64,000 nucleotides of DNA, taken from the NCBI RefSeq assembly GCF_020085105.1, contig NC_058064.1, positions 11,810,501 through 11,874,500 on the forward strand, in the 5' to 3' direction. The notes under the pieces are model-generated. The model was not told the origin of the DNA and ran no database searches. It saw only the letters and a list, made by a program, of their open reading frames with translations. Each line of letters opens with the position of its first letter. Positions within the stretch are counted from its first letter, which is position 1. The stretch is from Siniperca chuatsi (Eukaryota > Chordata > Actinopteri > Centrarchiformes > Sinipercidae). Shown here one piece after another: positions 1 through 13,199 of the stretch. Position numbers and translations under genes: made by a program.

Positions 1-364
1 CGTTGTCAGTAGTAGCGACCCGACATTTGCTTGCCGCCGTTGCGACGGATGTCCACTCATTATTGGTGGTCAATTTATAAAGTATGCACCGACTGTAACT
101 CGTTATATGGGATCCAAAAAGATACATAAACAATCCCTCGGACATCCGTGGCCTTCCTCCGACCCCCTCACACCGGTTCGGTTTATGCCGGGGGCCCGCA
201 AGACTGGGGTGCCAAAAAATGTATGCCGTTTAGGAGTGCAATGCGACGTCCCGCTCCTCTTTAAAATAAGGTCAAAACTGCAGCGACTAGGCGAAGAAGG
301 AAAACGGTAAAAACTTTCCTGGGAAGTCCGGCCGCCAGAGAGCCAGGAGCCAGTTCCATCCAAC
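1..364 (+). promoter_or_regulatory. CpG-rich segment, possible promoter and 5' UTR of a small gene
   Basis: This stretch is clearly richer in CG dinucleotides than the following 7 kb, with runs such as ccgccgttgcgacgg and gtccggccgcc, and it ends at an ATG in good context (ccaacATGG at 365). In vertebrates this is typical of a promoter with its first exon. I see no clear TATA box. The left part is cut by the window edge, so a divergent gene to the left is equally possible. Confidence 0.35.
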
Positions 365-465
365 ATGGCAGTGTTAGGACGAGTCCACTATCTGGGAATG
401 GGGTCCACACTTTTCCCAGCTGTGTCACACATAATCACCAAGAGAACAGTTCGGCAAGACAAACG
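365..465 (+). CDS. Candidate first coding exon of an unidentified small protein
   Basis: Reading from the ATG at 365 gives 33 codons and two extra bases before a possible splice donor (CG|gtgaaa at 466). The peptide begins MAVLGRVHYLGMG and ends near KRTVRQDK; it has basic and hydroxylated residues and no acidic residue before its last few positions, which would suit a mitochondrial targeting sequence. I do not recognise the protein. The CpG-rich context and Kozak fit support it. The lack of a phase-compatible second exon that I can point to weighs against it. It could also be a chance ATG in an untranslated exon. Confidence 0.25.
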
Positions 466-2962
466 GTGAAAAGTTTATATATATGCAATTTTAATATGCA
501 AGTATATTCTGTTAAAAGCCCGGTGAGGAAATTCTACTTAATAAAATTACAATTCTCAGCACACTCTCCATGGAGATGGTTTGGTCCTGTCCGCCCGTGG
601 CTTTTAAGACAGGAATGTGTGCTAGTGCAGAATGGGAGGAGAAAGAAATAAAGTGCAAGTTGCCAAGATAATGGCATACAATGCTCTTTGTGAGAGGAAT
701 TATTGAACTGAATATTAAAGCAAAGATAAGCCTACACTTTAAATTAACATCTTAAGAAGTTCATAAAAGAACCACGGAAATTATAATTTCTCTCTAATTA
801 TGATAATGTGCTATTTTATTCTCAGAGAGGTTAAGTCATGGTTCAGCTACAGAGCTGTTATCTGGGGCCCTATGATTTCCTAGATGATAAACATTCCCTG
901 GGACATGAAATGATTTGCACCCCTGAATTGAAATGCTTCTGAGACGATACACAGGTATCTTCCTTTCATTGCTATAAACTATAAATAGCCTATAAATAAA
1001 GTGAAGTAGAATTAACACTGCTCCAGTTACTAAACATAGCCTCAGGTGTAAGACTGCCAAGTCTGACATAGGCCTATGCTTCAAAGTATATTTCAGTGTG
1101 TTTCTCCAGAATCCTCGTCAATTGACTGAAACCACAAAATAAAACACCCCTTTTGTTCTTGATAAATGGCACAGTGTTAAAATATTACAAAAACATAGCC
1201 TTTTCACATCAGACATTTTACTCTTTCCAAAAGATAGCGCTCAACAATTAAACAGACATATTTAGAGGCATAATAAGTGGTCTTGAACAAGGGCAGCATG
1301 CATGGCTCATACTTATTTAGCTAATATGCCTAAGGGTGTCCGTAATACTCTGCAACATGCTCAGTCAGGCTCATAAACGGGTGTTGTTTGCAGGATGGCA
1401 GTCTTTGAGAGGTTATACAATTAAAATACATTTTATACTTTTTGAAATATATTCTTGCACACTCCTACATTTGAAGTAGTCTTATGTCAGGTATCAAAAG
1501 CACACATGATGTATAAGGAATTTGACATGGCTATATTGGTGCTAAAACCTTTACAACTGCAATTAGTGAGGGTAAGTGTAAATGATATATGCCTGCACCA
1601 GATTTCATAAAGTCAAATTTCTTGTTATATTTTTTTAAGTAGCTGATGAATATAGTGATTTTGATTTGCATAGATTCATGCAGAGTATGACTTGAAATAA
1701 GCTCTTCCATAGTCTTCATGACCCAAATTTCAATACAAACCCTGTTTGACACTGATATATTCATAGTTGGCGCAGTATGTAAACATCAACTCATCAACTC
1801 ATGACATCTTCATACTCCATGTAGACCTCATATTCAAATGTTACTCTTGTAAGTCCATGTCACATACATACACAAATACATACACATCACTGTAGATGTT
1901 GTCAGCTGCCAAATAATGTAAACACAGTCCATCAGACTGGTGTGAAATGTCAACTCAGGCTAAATTGTTCAAGCACAAATTTCATTAAAATTGTAACCAA
2001 GCTGTCAGTCAACTTGTAAGAGAGAGGTTTCTTTTGGACTTTCATGGAAAAAAGACATTTTTCTGTCTCCTCCAATCATTACACAATACCTAGTTTTGAT
2101 TATGACAAAAGGCCTTTATTGTTTCACCTTGGTCCTGATTGCAGAGATTTCTGCGTGTGTTCGTATATGTATGTTCGTTTGCATCTAAACATGAACATAT
2201 GTGCATGTGATCATGTGGGTGTGTGTGAGTGTACGTGTTGTGCCCGGTCAGTATGGGGGGCGGGGGATGACAGAGATGACAGCCTCAAATGTCACTGGTA
2301 ACACCTGTTGTGAATGACACTGCACATTAACCAAATGCAGCTTTTCATGATGAAAACAAAGTCAATACCTGTTTATTTCTTCTTTCTACAGTTAGGACGA
2401 ATATGGATGCCAGACCATGTTTTATTACAGCATCTTGCTATTTATTGCCCTTGTTAAAAAACGAAATCTGCATCTTACTTTGCCGTATAATTCTTGCTCT
2501 ATTTGCATTGTGTTATTGACCTCCACATGGAAAATATTCTTTTAGATGCTTTGATAACTAAAAACTACAAGTCACCCTTACTTCGTGATGTACCAGTTTC
2601 ACAAACATACATTTTAAGGGATACATTTCTTTGGTTTATCATCAAAGATCTTCATATCAAAAGCTTTGCCAATACATTTAAGAGTGAGAAAGATGTCTTC
2701 AATCCAATACATCACTTTGTAAACAAAGCTGATAGTGAGGATAGAGTTTTTCAGTAAAGGGTGGGTTGCTACACTCTCATATTTAAGGGAAAACTATGTG
2801 GATATTTAGATAAAATATTACCTTCCTACTCTCACTGATGGATCTCTCACTGTTTCTAAAAAAACGTAATTTGAACATAAACTCAACCTGTTCTGTACAT
2901 GCTCTTTTACACTTACTTCCATGTACTTCCAATTCCTAACCTAATTCCCTGCTCTTCAACAG

Positions 2963-3037
2963 AGTCTCATCGAACTCGAAAAACCCGACCGACAGGCAGA
3001 GAAACACCTCGGGGAAACGCTGCACTACTCCGCCTAG
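2963..3037 (+). CDS. Candidate terminal exon of an unidentified small protein
   Basis: A strong acceptor (pyrimidine-rich tract ending cttcaacag at 2962) is followed by 24 codons and a TAG. In frame 0 the peptide is hydrophilic and charged (LIELEKPDRQAEKHLGE), with codon use that looks protein-like, unlike the surrounding AT-rich DNA. Two other frames are also open for part of the length. It may be the last exon of the gene starting near 365, but that exon ends in phase 2 and this one needs phase 0, so at least one more exon would be required. I do not recognise the product. Confidence 0.25.
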   Translation, partial: SLIELEKPDRQAEKHLGETLHYSA

Positions 3038-3941
3038 CCTTGGTTTATAGATCTATAGAAGTGTTAGAAATGACTCATCCTGAATAAGGAGTTTTAAGGA
3101 CACTTGTGTTCTTCATGCAGAAACATGAACAAATTGGCAGTAGATGGACAGAGAGTGGGAAATAAGAGGGAGGGAAAGTGAGCTGAGCAGAAAGAGAAGC
3201 AGTCAAACGTCAGTATGCTTAACATTACTGAGAAACAGCCCATTAACTGTCCGTATTCCAGGAAGTTGCCTGGTGTTTCAGGGTGAAGTTAGAGCCGGTT
3301 AATTATGATGATGACTATGATACTTTTGATTACAAAGGTACAAAATCCCTAATGCTGATAAACTTTATGTATGAAAATGGTTTATAAACTTCTCTTTCTC
3401 AACTTGTGTTGTGAGTGCTTTCAGTCCAGTGCATAAAACCCAAATTTCCCAAAGGCTGTCATAACTTAAGCAAGCAATTACATAAGTAAGGAAGTACATT
3501 GTTCATCTGTCAACATATTGAGAAGGATACAGATGCTCTATTCACAGAAATTCAATGATACTGACAGCTAATACTGCCTGGTATGCACTTACGCACACAA
3601 TAACAAGAGAATTGAACTGAGAACAGATACCTAACTGACATTTCTGAGCAATGCTAACAAGAATGCATGAGGTGTGAGCATGAGCAGTCTTTTCAATGCA
3701 TGTGAATATACCCGTATGTGTTTGTAATGTTTCATGTTTATGTGAATGTGTAGTTAAGGAATGGAAAACTGCATTATTTAGGTGTTAATGCTGCATGTGT
3801 TTCGGGGGTTATTTGTACCAGTGCAGACACACCTTCTGGGGCTACCCTTGTGAAACATTCATTTGACCCACTTTCCACAACAAAAGAAAATTGAGGTTAT
3901 GAGAGAAGGAGGGAAGAGGACAACATGAATATTATATTTAG

Positions 3942-4086
3942 AATTCTGGAGGAAGACATCCCCTACGGGCCGCTGTATGAATATTTTATAAAGCTGGCCT
4001 TTCCACATCTCCCCAGCATGTTCTACAATGTGGATTTTTTGGAAATATCACGACGGGGTCACCTTAACAGAAATACATTCAAACAG
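3942..4086 (+). CDS. Orphan exon candidate with a GC splice donor
   Basis: An open stretch following atattatatttag reads through residues such as EEDIPYGPLYEYF and FPHLPSMFYNVDF and ends at AACAG|gcaagt, a very good match to the rare GC-AG class of splice donors. Codons look less AT-biased than the surroundings. I do not recognise the peptide and see no partner exon. It may be an old transposon fragment or chance. Confidence 0.15.
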
Positions 4087-5440
4087 GCAAGTATTGTGGT
4101 TCGCCATGGGTGGCATTTTGCTTTGTGCTTAGGTATTAGATGATTGCACAGGTTCACATACATACACAAATACATTCATACATGCTGATTCACAGAAAGA
4201 AAGTCAGAAAGGGTTAGGAAATGATTGCATTGACTTAGCAGTTGCATCATTGGCTGACACACAGTCAGACACCGCTTCAGTTTGTAATAAATACAGAGAT
4301 GATGGTCATGTAAAAGAATAATCAGACTAGACCAGTGTTTTTTTCCCAATTTTTCTCCAATATATACTTTTTTATTGTAAAACACTGGATGCTTTTACCT
4401 CTTCAAATCTCTAAAGACTATTCAGATGAAACAGTCGGAGAAGGAAACATCAAGTTTCGGTTAAACTGCCCACAATTTATAGACATATGCAACCTGTGAG
4501 AAGGGGTCATGAAGCTTACTTTGCTTTAAATAGCCAAAAAAGGAACCACTGGATTACACCATCAAATATACTATGTTATAACATATGGTGTTACATATTA
4601 TGATATTTTTCATAACTGGTCTACTCCTCATTTGGGTGAATCTGTGTATTAATAGATCTGTTAACATAATAGCATTTTAGAGGTAGAGATGCATTGAGCT
4701 GCATTTGCTGAAACGTGCATCAGCTGTACAGTTTAACCGTAAGATGGCAGCATTACACTAGATATTATAACACCAATGCTGGACTGTGCACTCAACACAT
4801 TGGTTACTGTATCAAATGACATTTGCCCTACATGTATGGCAAAAACACAATACACATCCTGTGCTATTGTGCACAATACTGCCTTCATACGGCATCATAC
4901 AACTAGGAGATTGATAAGAGTGATGGATTCGTGGTGAAGAGCTACTGCCTATCTCTTGGAGCAGTTATCAAAGTGTTCTTCCATCTTAACAATTTTAGGT
5001 TGCAGTGTTGCAGTGTCATTGTTTGGAAAGAAAACAATGCAGCTCATGCAGCTATGCAAATCAGCAGTAGACATGTACTTAGGGCTTGTTGGTTTGGGCT
5101 TCCTTTAAAACTGTGTGCCGTGGTAAATTCTTGCCAATGACCAGCTATGCTTGCCTAGGAATAAGGAAATCTCACGTGTCTGTTTTGTCAGTGTGTAAGC
5201 CATACCTGATCACCTTGAGATTTGATCTATCAGCTGACTGCAGGGTGCCTACCTATCAAGGAGAACAGAAAAAAATAGAAGGGTTAAGAATATACTTATA
5301 TCTTCTGTTGCATCAGTACATTAAACATTTTAGTTTTGTCCCAACAAGCTCAATAACAAAGAAAGTCTTTAGTACCAAACCCTCTGGGCTTAGTGGGTAG
5401 TTGAAAATACTGCACTGGAGCTAGCCACAAATGCTAGTTC

Positions 5441-5480
5441 AAATCTAATCTAATCTAATCTAATATAATATAATATAATC
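5441..5480. repeat. (TAATC)n / (TAATA)n microsatellite
   Basis: Five-base units, first taatc then taata, are repeated in direct order about eight times in all. Confidence 0.8.
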
Positions 5481-7445
5481 TGGCCTATAGTGGAGCGCAG
5501 CATGTGCAGGTCTTTTATTTTAGTCCTGTTGTACCTTATGTCTCTTGGAAAAAACACGGAAGGAGGAAACATTTTTCATAGTTAAACTATTTGTTGGAAT
5601 ATCAGAACTGAATTGATCGTAGTAGCTCTATTGCTCAATTGATCCTATCTGGAGAGGAATTGATTTCATATCATAAAGAAATAAAAACAAACCCTTTTTG
5701 CTGGATATGATTTCTTCAAAGGAAAGTTACACTATAAGTCACTAACTCATGATGAGAAAACAAGTTTTTTTTTTTTTTACTGAGACATAATCTTGTTTAC
5801 TTAACTAAAGTGTATTTGTAGTACTAGTTTAACAGAAACACACGCAGTTACACACACACCACCATCATCAAAACAACAAGGAGGGACCAACGTCACTGTC
5901 CCACTGTTCATACTGTGTCACTAACTTGTGAAATAACCACCACCATTTGGTATTACATGTCCCTGACCAGACACATAAACACATACAGTACACACAGGTG
6001 AAAACAGTCCAATGTATGTATCCCACAGTGTTCAATTACTTGTAACATGGAGGTGAAAAGTGCTATTATTAGTTATTATTGAGTTATTTTTGCCTGTAAA
6101 CACTGTGTGTGTCAGACATCTCTTATTTTTTTACATTCTCATAGAAGAGAGAAGTGTTGTTACTGGGCTCTACAACTCCTCTCTTGCCACCTAGATGTCA
6201 AACTTTCCTGTCTCCTAACTGCTGGGGGATAATGTAAAGATCTTGGCTGCTGACTGATAGCATGTTGCATATTATGCAATTCTTTTTCCAAATAGGCCAA
6301 CCTGCCACCCAGTGGTATTGTTATTTAATTACTATCTTGAGCAATTACCATTTGCTTGAATCCTTGATGGATGAGAAAAGGCAGCCAGAAATGTGCTGCA
6401 TATAGCATTACTTGATAAATATTACATCAAAACAGGTCCTGGATCTATACAATTCCATTTGGTTCCATGGTCTACACTATTGTAATTATTTGTTTATCCC
6501 ATCCCAGGTGACAAGCACCAGCGTCAACACCAGCACAATAACAGTCTAAGCTCCATACTGATGCCCCACTCAGTGTGCTTCACTATGAGGACAGTGCACG
6601 CTCCATAACCTCACACCCAGGTGTGCCTTTCTTCTTTGCTCCAAGTCAAACTTGGCACTGGGCGATCAAAACAAGACGTTTTTCTGAGACAAACAACAGA
6701 GCAGAGTGCATCCTTGTACACAGCTCTCCCCACCGTGCCTCTCCTCCCCTACATGTACCTATATCAGATATCATTTTTGTAAGGATACTCTCACTCTCTG
6801 TGCTCCAGTCAACACATCTCATGGTGAGACGGTTCCACTGAAGGCATGTCCAGGTATTGTGTCTTTTTACATTGTCTGTAAGTTAGTTTTGAGTTGGTAT
6901 GTTGTGGTTTATCATTTGTCAAGGTGGCCTCATCTTGATTTAGGAATGCTTAGATAGGAGAGACTTGTGGTTTGTGTTTGGCAAGACAAGGAGAGTGAAA
7001 TCATGCCAACCTTGGTGGAGTGGAGTAGAATCCTGTGAATCCTAAAACTCTGACTTATATCAGATTTCAGGTCAGAGTTGATAGCTGAGCAGACTGAAGA
7101 GATAAGAATTGTTGGAGGTTTTGCATTTAATTTAAATGTACATATAAAGTAACTAAAGAAACAATACTAGCCAATCAGACAAGTAGAAACAACATCAGAT
7201 TGTCATTGTATAATTTTGGGGCGTCAGCTTGTTCTAGGCTTTCTTTGCACACACTAAACATAAACGTCATTTGTCTGAATATATTAAAAAGCTAACATTG
7301 TCTTGTTTGTTTCATTATAGTTTCATTACAGCAACATTGGCCACCAATATGTACATGTTTATTAGCATATTAGACTGTAATATGGAGTTTGATTGGTTCT
7401 GTTTTATTGTGTTTTTGTTCTGGTTTTCTTCAGCTAGACGAAAGG

Positions 7446-10400
7446 ATGGTTTCAGTCACACAGAAGAGCAGAAGTTGTGTGCTGCTGCTTCTCTCACTCA
7501 CCCCATCAATCTTCCCCCCTCTGTCCATCTCTATCCTCCCTGCTCTCATCATCTCTGTCTGGCCGGTTCTTTCATTATCTGACCTGACGACCCCACCTGC
7601 TGGTAACATATCAACCGTTTCCAACGCTTTTACCACTCCTGCAATTCTAAAATCACCCACCTCCACCATCAGCACAACGTCTTCGTCAAAAGCCTCTATT
7701 ATAACTCTGTATCCCTCTAAATCAACGTCAGCTACCTCTACAGTGTCTCTCTTTGACCAAACATCCTACAGAGGCCTCCACATATCCTCACCTTCAGCTG
7801 CTACAAAAACATTTACCCCTCAGTACCCCTGCAAACTTCTCACAATATCCCAAAAAACTATAGGACTACCTCTGCACAAAAACCTAGCACGTCATTTGTC
7901 CAAAATGACTCCTGTGTCTGCTGAAAAACTTCCTCTTCACACTGCTAAACAATTTCCTCCCACCAACTCAACTTCACTTCCAAAGAGTTTGCCATCTTCC
8001 TCTCCACCTCAGACTGCTTCACACAAGTGTCGCTCTCCTGTTCCAACATCATCCTTTTCCACAGCATTCTCGACTTTAACCTCTAAAACATCACCACCTC
8101 CTCCTGCCAAAACGTCCCCCATCCCTCTCCCCAAAACCTCGACATCTCCTTCAGAAGCAGCGGCCTCTCGTCAGCCCGGACCACTTCCGCCTCCCTCTCT
8201 CCCCCACACCACAGGTCCGCTGTTTGAGCACCAGCCTTTCATTGTTAGTTGGAACATACCTGATCTGGTGTGTAACAGGTACAACATCTCACTGGACACC
8301 TCACCCTTTAAAGGAGTGACCACACCTGCTAAGGTAACGGCACCAATATTTGATTGTTTTCTGTTGGAAATGGAGTTCTATTTGATACCATTAAAATCTA
8401 TAGCTGCATTACACATGTTGTAATCAAATTACAAGCTCATTTACTTTACATAAAGCTATTATGCAAGCACATTTGCAAGGCAGTTGCTAACTGAAATATT
8501 TTTCTAATTAACTTTGCTACAATTTTTGCTTCTAAACAAATTACAAATTAATTCTGGGTCTTGTTTCTACATGATGCCAGCACAGTAAGATGCATGAATA
8601 TTTACAGGTTAATGCCCATGTAGGAGGGGGCCTCTTCACTGGAGGTTATAAAGCTGTTCTTCTTGAAAATGTCTTATTTAAGGTAAATTCACAGGTTGAT
8701 TCACTTGTGTCATGTTTCTGTTGCAGGTCCCAGGCCAGTTCCTGTCTCTGTTCTACACAGATCGATTGGGTCTTTACCCACACGTAGACCTCACTAGTAG
8801 GAAACAATTCAATGGTGGCATCCCTCAGAGAGGTAACCTGAAAGCCAGTATGAACAAGGCCAGAGCAGATATTGACTACTACATCCCATCCAAGTGAGCC
8901 TTTTACCAAAAAATTAAAAAATTCACCCTTTGTTGTTTGACACATTTGATGCTGATCTTTAACCTCTCCTTCATCCTCTTGTCTTCCCTCCAGGACAAGC
9001 CGAGGCTTGGCTGTGATAGACTGGGAGGAATGGCGCCCCCTATGGGACAGAAACTGGGGCACTAAGAGAATCTACCAGACTTTATCTGTGGCTCATGTTA
9101 TGAAGACAAACTGCTCCCTCACAGTACAGCAGGCCACAAATAAAGCCAAACAACAGTTCCAGGTCAGAGCTAACTGTGTGAAGGTTCATAAAACTAATTC
9201 TATAGCTCTGAGCAGCTAATTAATATTGATGAATAATTCTTCTCGTCTTCTTTCTGTCCTTCCATTTCAGGTGGCAGCGAGGAGTTTCATGTCAGGGATG
9301 TTGGCAATGGGCAGAGCTATGAGACCCAACTATCTCTGGGGCTTCTACCTGTTTCCTAACTGTTACAATTATGGCTGGGAGAAGCCAGACTACACAGGCC
9401 GGTGCTCCAAGGAGGTGAGGAGGCAGAATGATGAGCTGCTCTGGCTGTGGGAGTCCAGCACTGCCCTCTACCCCTCTGTCTACCTGCAGGTTGGTTAGAT
9501 TGCAGGGCAATACAGACATTTTATGGATAAGTTATCCCTAATATTATTCTCAGAATTTACATTCCTCAGACGTATTTTTTCCCTGCATCCTCGCACTGTT
9601 TCAGGTCTCTCTGGCAGACAATCCCAGAGCCGCCCTGATGGTTAGAAACCGTGTCAAGGAAACTTTGAGAGTATCTTCCCTGCCCAGACGGAGTGGCACT
9701 GCACCCGTTTTTGTTTACATGCGACCTGTCTTTGTCGACCAGAACAGACGCTTCCTCAGCCAGGTAAATGAGGAATTTAAATGTTGATTTGTTTGATACA
9801 TGCTGCAGTCATTGGGAGACAATTCTTAATGACGACCACTTACTAATCCTACTTAATAAATCAATAATTAAATCCACCGTTCAAATGGATTACATTTTTA
9901 AAACGACTCATGAGTGAGCGATCACACACTTGACGAGATTAGATACATCTTAGGTTACTTCTTCATCTCAGCAGTGAGGTGTTTCCAGCCTGAGGTCCAA
10001 TTTTAAGAGGAGTTTGGTTTCTTGGCGTAACAACACCCTGTTCAGGTGGTAACCCTGTAACCCTGTAATCCTTATCCTCTCTTCTCACCTTTTGGGGAAA
10101 TAAGAACAGTGTAAACGTCTGTGCTCCATGCATGCATACATGATTGTTGTGTGTCTCATTTGTGAATGCCTGTGGTATTTTCTGTATCTGTACAAAAGCA
10201 CTAATGAACATATTTAACCATTTTTTGTGCAGGGAGACTTGGTCAGCACCATTGGCGAGAGTGCAGCAGTGGGAGTGTCTGGCGCTGTGCTTTGGGGGGC
10301 CAGCGCTGATTATGATGACCAGGTAACGTCACACCGCAGACCTCCACTGGACTGCTGAAAGACATTGACAGTGTACTGATGGCAGGTAGTCAGACCAGAG

Positions 10401-11918
10401 ACAATGTGTTCAATTAGATGATATAGGAGTCTGCTTGTCTCTGTGACTGACTGACAATACCTCAGTGGCACAGGTACTGATGGTCTGTGGTGGTTGGTTG
10501 TGCATCAGTATTAGTTAATCCATGGCAGCAAAGCCAAGATTAGCTTGATGATAGTGACTTTCACTGGATGTCTTCTGAAAGAGACTTCACCATGTAAATT
10601 CAAATTACTGAATGTTCTTACAGTTAGATATCGTTATTGTGTATTATTCAGGGCACTAGGTTGTTATTCTAAGATGAAATATTGTAATTTTTTATCCAGC
10701 TTTCCTTAACCTGTCTTGTCTGCTTTCACTTCAGTTAATGAACTTCAGTTAATGAACTTGACTGACACATGACAACCTGTAAAAATGTTCTTTTAAAGAA
10801 ATAGTTTGGGAAATATGCTTAATCGCTTTCTTGCCGAGAGTTAGACGGAAGACTGATACCACTCTCATGTCTGTCCATTCAATATAAGGCTAGAGCCAGC
10901 AGCTGGCTATCTTAGCTTAGCATAAAGACTAAAAGCAGGGGCAAACAGCTGGCCTAGCTCTTTCTTAAGGTAACAAAATCTGACAACAACCCTTAAGTTC
11001 ACTAATTAACATGTTATATCTTGTTTGTTTAATCCGCATGTTTTTACTGAGGTTAGCTTTGTGCTGGACTATTTCTTGGCTAGGAGCAGTGACTTCCTGA
11101 AGAAATAGTCTGGCACATAACCCACCGTCAAACCACAACATGTTGTTTTTACACTTTTTTGTTTTTGCACAGGATAAAGTAATGAGATATAACATGTTGG
11201 ACAGAGCCAGGCTAGCTGTTTCCCCCCGTTTCCAGTCTTTATGCTAAGCTAAGCTAACCGTCTCCTGGCTTCAGCTTAATATTGAACGACAGATATGAGA
11301 GTGGTATTGATTTTCTCATCTAACTCTTGGCAAGAAAGCCAATAAGAGTATTTCCTAAAATGTCAAACTTTTCCTTTAGTCATAAGTAGGCATATTAACA
11401 TATTTCAGGGCTGTTGACTTACTGTAATGTTCAATTTCAGACATACATCATTCTTCCACTCTCTTTTCTTTGCTCCCCAGACTTCTTGTGAAGCCCTTTC
11501 ATCCTACCTCTCCTCCACCCTCAACCCATACATCACCAATGTCACCGTAGCTGCCCAGCTCTGCAGCAACTTCCTGTGTCGAGGGAATGGCCGCTGTGTC
11601 AGAAAAAACTACAACTCCAACCACTACCTCCACCTAAACCCTGAGAATTTCAGGGTCATGCATGTTCAGAACCGCTACCTTGTCCTAGGGAGACCTACCT
11701 TCGCAGACCTGAAGACTTTGAGCAGGAGGTTTACCTGTCAATGCTACAAAGGACTGAGTTGCTCTCCCAGGACACACAGAGAGCTAGCCAAGGCCCTGAT
11801 GTTTAGTGTGAAACAAGAGCTGTACCAAAAGGCTCACACTCTGAATAAATCCATGTTGGATGATATGCAACAAGCCAGTATTACTAAGGACAATGTTAAA
11901 AAGAACTTGAAAGTTTAG
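7446..11918 (+). CDS. Hyaluronidase, PH-20/HYAL4-like (GH56), with a Ser/Thr/Pro-rich N-terminal extension
   Basis: Seven coding exons: 7446-8333, 8727-8893, 8994-9162, 9271-9489, 9605-9763, 10233-10322, 11481-11918; all junctions are GT-AG and in phase, giving 709 residues. I start at 7446 because a T-rich acceptor (tcttcag, 7433) lies just before it; an in-frame ATG at 7389 is the alternative if that intron is not used. Residues 1-45 form a hydrophobic signal peptide, about 46-255 are Ser/Thr/Pro-rich, and 257-660 match the GH56 fold. The catalytic pair of the family is present in VIDWEEWRP: Asp361 and Glu363. An EGF-like module with CRGNGRC and CQC follows at about 592-658. The enzyme should cleave hyaluronan at the cell surface or outside the cell. 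There is no hydrophobic C-terminal tail, so no GPI anchor is predicted. Family members are usually 430-510 residues. Its neighbour tmem229a supports the SPAM1/HYAL4 branch, but I cannot choose between hyal4 and spam1. Confidence 0.93.
7580..8213 (+). other. Sequence encoding a mucin-like Ser/Thr/Pro-rich segment
   Basis: Within the first coding exon of the hyaluronidase, roughly residues 46-255 consist mostly of Ser, Thr, Pro, Lys and Ala, with recurring motifs such as KTSPPPPAKTSP and LPKTSTSP and almost no acidic residues. The composition suits dense O-glycosylation. It is not part of the standard GH56 fold. It is in frame with both the signal peptide and the enzyme domain and contains no stop. 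Confidence 0.8.
10793..11383. mobile_element. Non-autonomous DNA transposon with long inverted arms, in the hyaluronidase intron
   Basis: The left arm (about 10793-10955) and right arm (about 11195-11383) are inverted copies: the left contains gctttcttgccgagagttag and tcttagcttagcataaagac, the right contains their complements around gtctttatgctaagctaagc and ctaactcttggcaagaaagc. It lies in the last intron of the hyaluronidase. Related sequence recurs at 34034-34200 and 38050-38242, so it is a dispersed family. I do not assign a superfamily because I cannot define the target duplication. Confidence 0.75.
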
Positions 11919-12480
11919 CTTGTAATCAGAGTTCAGACCTGAAGTTCTTTTTTTCAGGAAACACACCACTTAAACCAAAACATACTGTACATTCAGACCT
12001 GGGAACTACCCAGTCCTGTCACAATCCAGTGCTGGACACTCTGTGTGTTTAGTCCACTGCGTGATTTGCATTTGTAGTGATTAAAGTGAAAAGACTGCAG
12101 GCATTGCTCAACTGAAGCACAAAAGCAGATTGCGTCACAGTGCATCCTTAGTGAACCTGGAGCTACTGGCTTAGTTGAGGAGTTTCTGCCGGGTTTTCTG
12201 CTACAGAAGTTTTCTGAAAGAGTTCAGGGATACCATCAACGTTTTCGTCATCAGCTCACCTTTTTTTTTGTTATTGCCTCCCATCACACATACATTTTGC
12301 TGCATTGAGTGATTTAGCGTATTAGCAGCTGATCATCAGCAAGATTAAAAGGGCTCAGGAAGCATCACCTCATCTATATAACGCATGTATACTATGACCA
12401 CTGACAGAACATGTTCCATGGCCTTGCCAAACAACAGGGCTACCATTCAGGGGTTTGCCTAATCTCAAATAAAACAAATA
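11919..12480 (+). other. Hyaluronidase 3' UTR with candidate polyadenylation signals
   Basis: After the TAG at 11916-11918 there is an ATTAAA near 12079 and a canonical AATAAA at 12468-12473. Which is used cannot be told from sequence. Confidence 0.4.
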
Positions 12481-13199
12481 CTGTGCTATATCAGGTAACT
12501 ATTAGCTGTGACAATATTATTGCCACTGGGCATCTGCATATGATTTGAATGTGTATGTAAATAAATGACAAGAGACAGGGAGCAACAGTGTTGTTGGTTT
12601 TGTTTTGAACTTCCCTACACAAGACAGAGAAAATAGGATGACTTGGTGTTGAGTAAATGAAGAGTTCTGTTAAAAAGTCTGTCTCAGAATGTGATTAACC
12701 AAATTAATTGAACTGTGCTTTGTTTACTTGATTTAATTAGTTTTAAGCGATTGGGCTACATTCTTATTCTGGTGTAAAAGCACATAAACAAATGAAAAGG
12801 TTGCTCACTCCTTGGTGCACCCCACAGGGGTTTTCACTTATGAGAAACACAGGTGTGACTAACATCATTAACAATGGTGCGTTCTAAGTCAGTAAGCCAT
12901 GTGACAGTGACCCAGCATGCACAATACCAGGACCCTGAAACCAAAGCAGCAAAATGGAATTCAGCCATTATTCATTTTATTGTCCATAGGACTACCTGTG
13001 CCTTTTCCTACTGTGACATGTCTGACTCTCTTTATAATTTTGTTGTATATATTAGAACAGGACAATTTACACCTTTACCAATTCTGTAATCACATGGACT
13101 TTGTTGACCTAAGGTACTGTAAATCCCTGCTTTGCTACACCCAACTTTAACATGAGCAGAGGTCTAATCAGATAAGTGAAAACACCTGTGTGGATGTAC

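Larger units (their letters stand above)
3038..7433. other. Intergenic DNA between the left-edge candidate gene and the hyaluronidase
   Basis: No gene is supported here apart from one weak exon candidate at 3942-4086 (listed separately). The stretch holds a short (TAATC)n/(TAATA)n repeat near 5441-5480 and a T run near 5765-5780. A possible untranslated first exon of the hyaluronidase must lie here, because the coding exon opens with a splice acceptor at 7433, but I cannot place it with confidence. A region with an acceptor at about 6508 (tttatcccatcccag) and a possible donor near 6853 is one option. Confidence 0.5.

Noticed and set aside
10731..10760. Short direct repeat (aacttcagttaatg twice)
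   Set aside because: A 14-bp double copy next to no other structure; taken as a minor local duplication.
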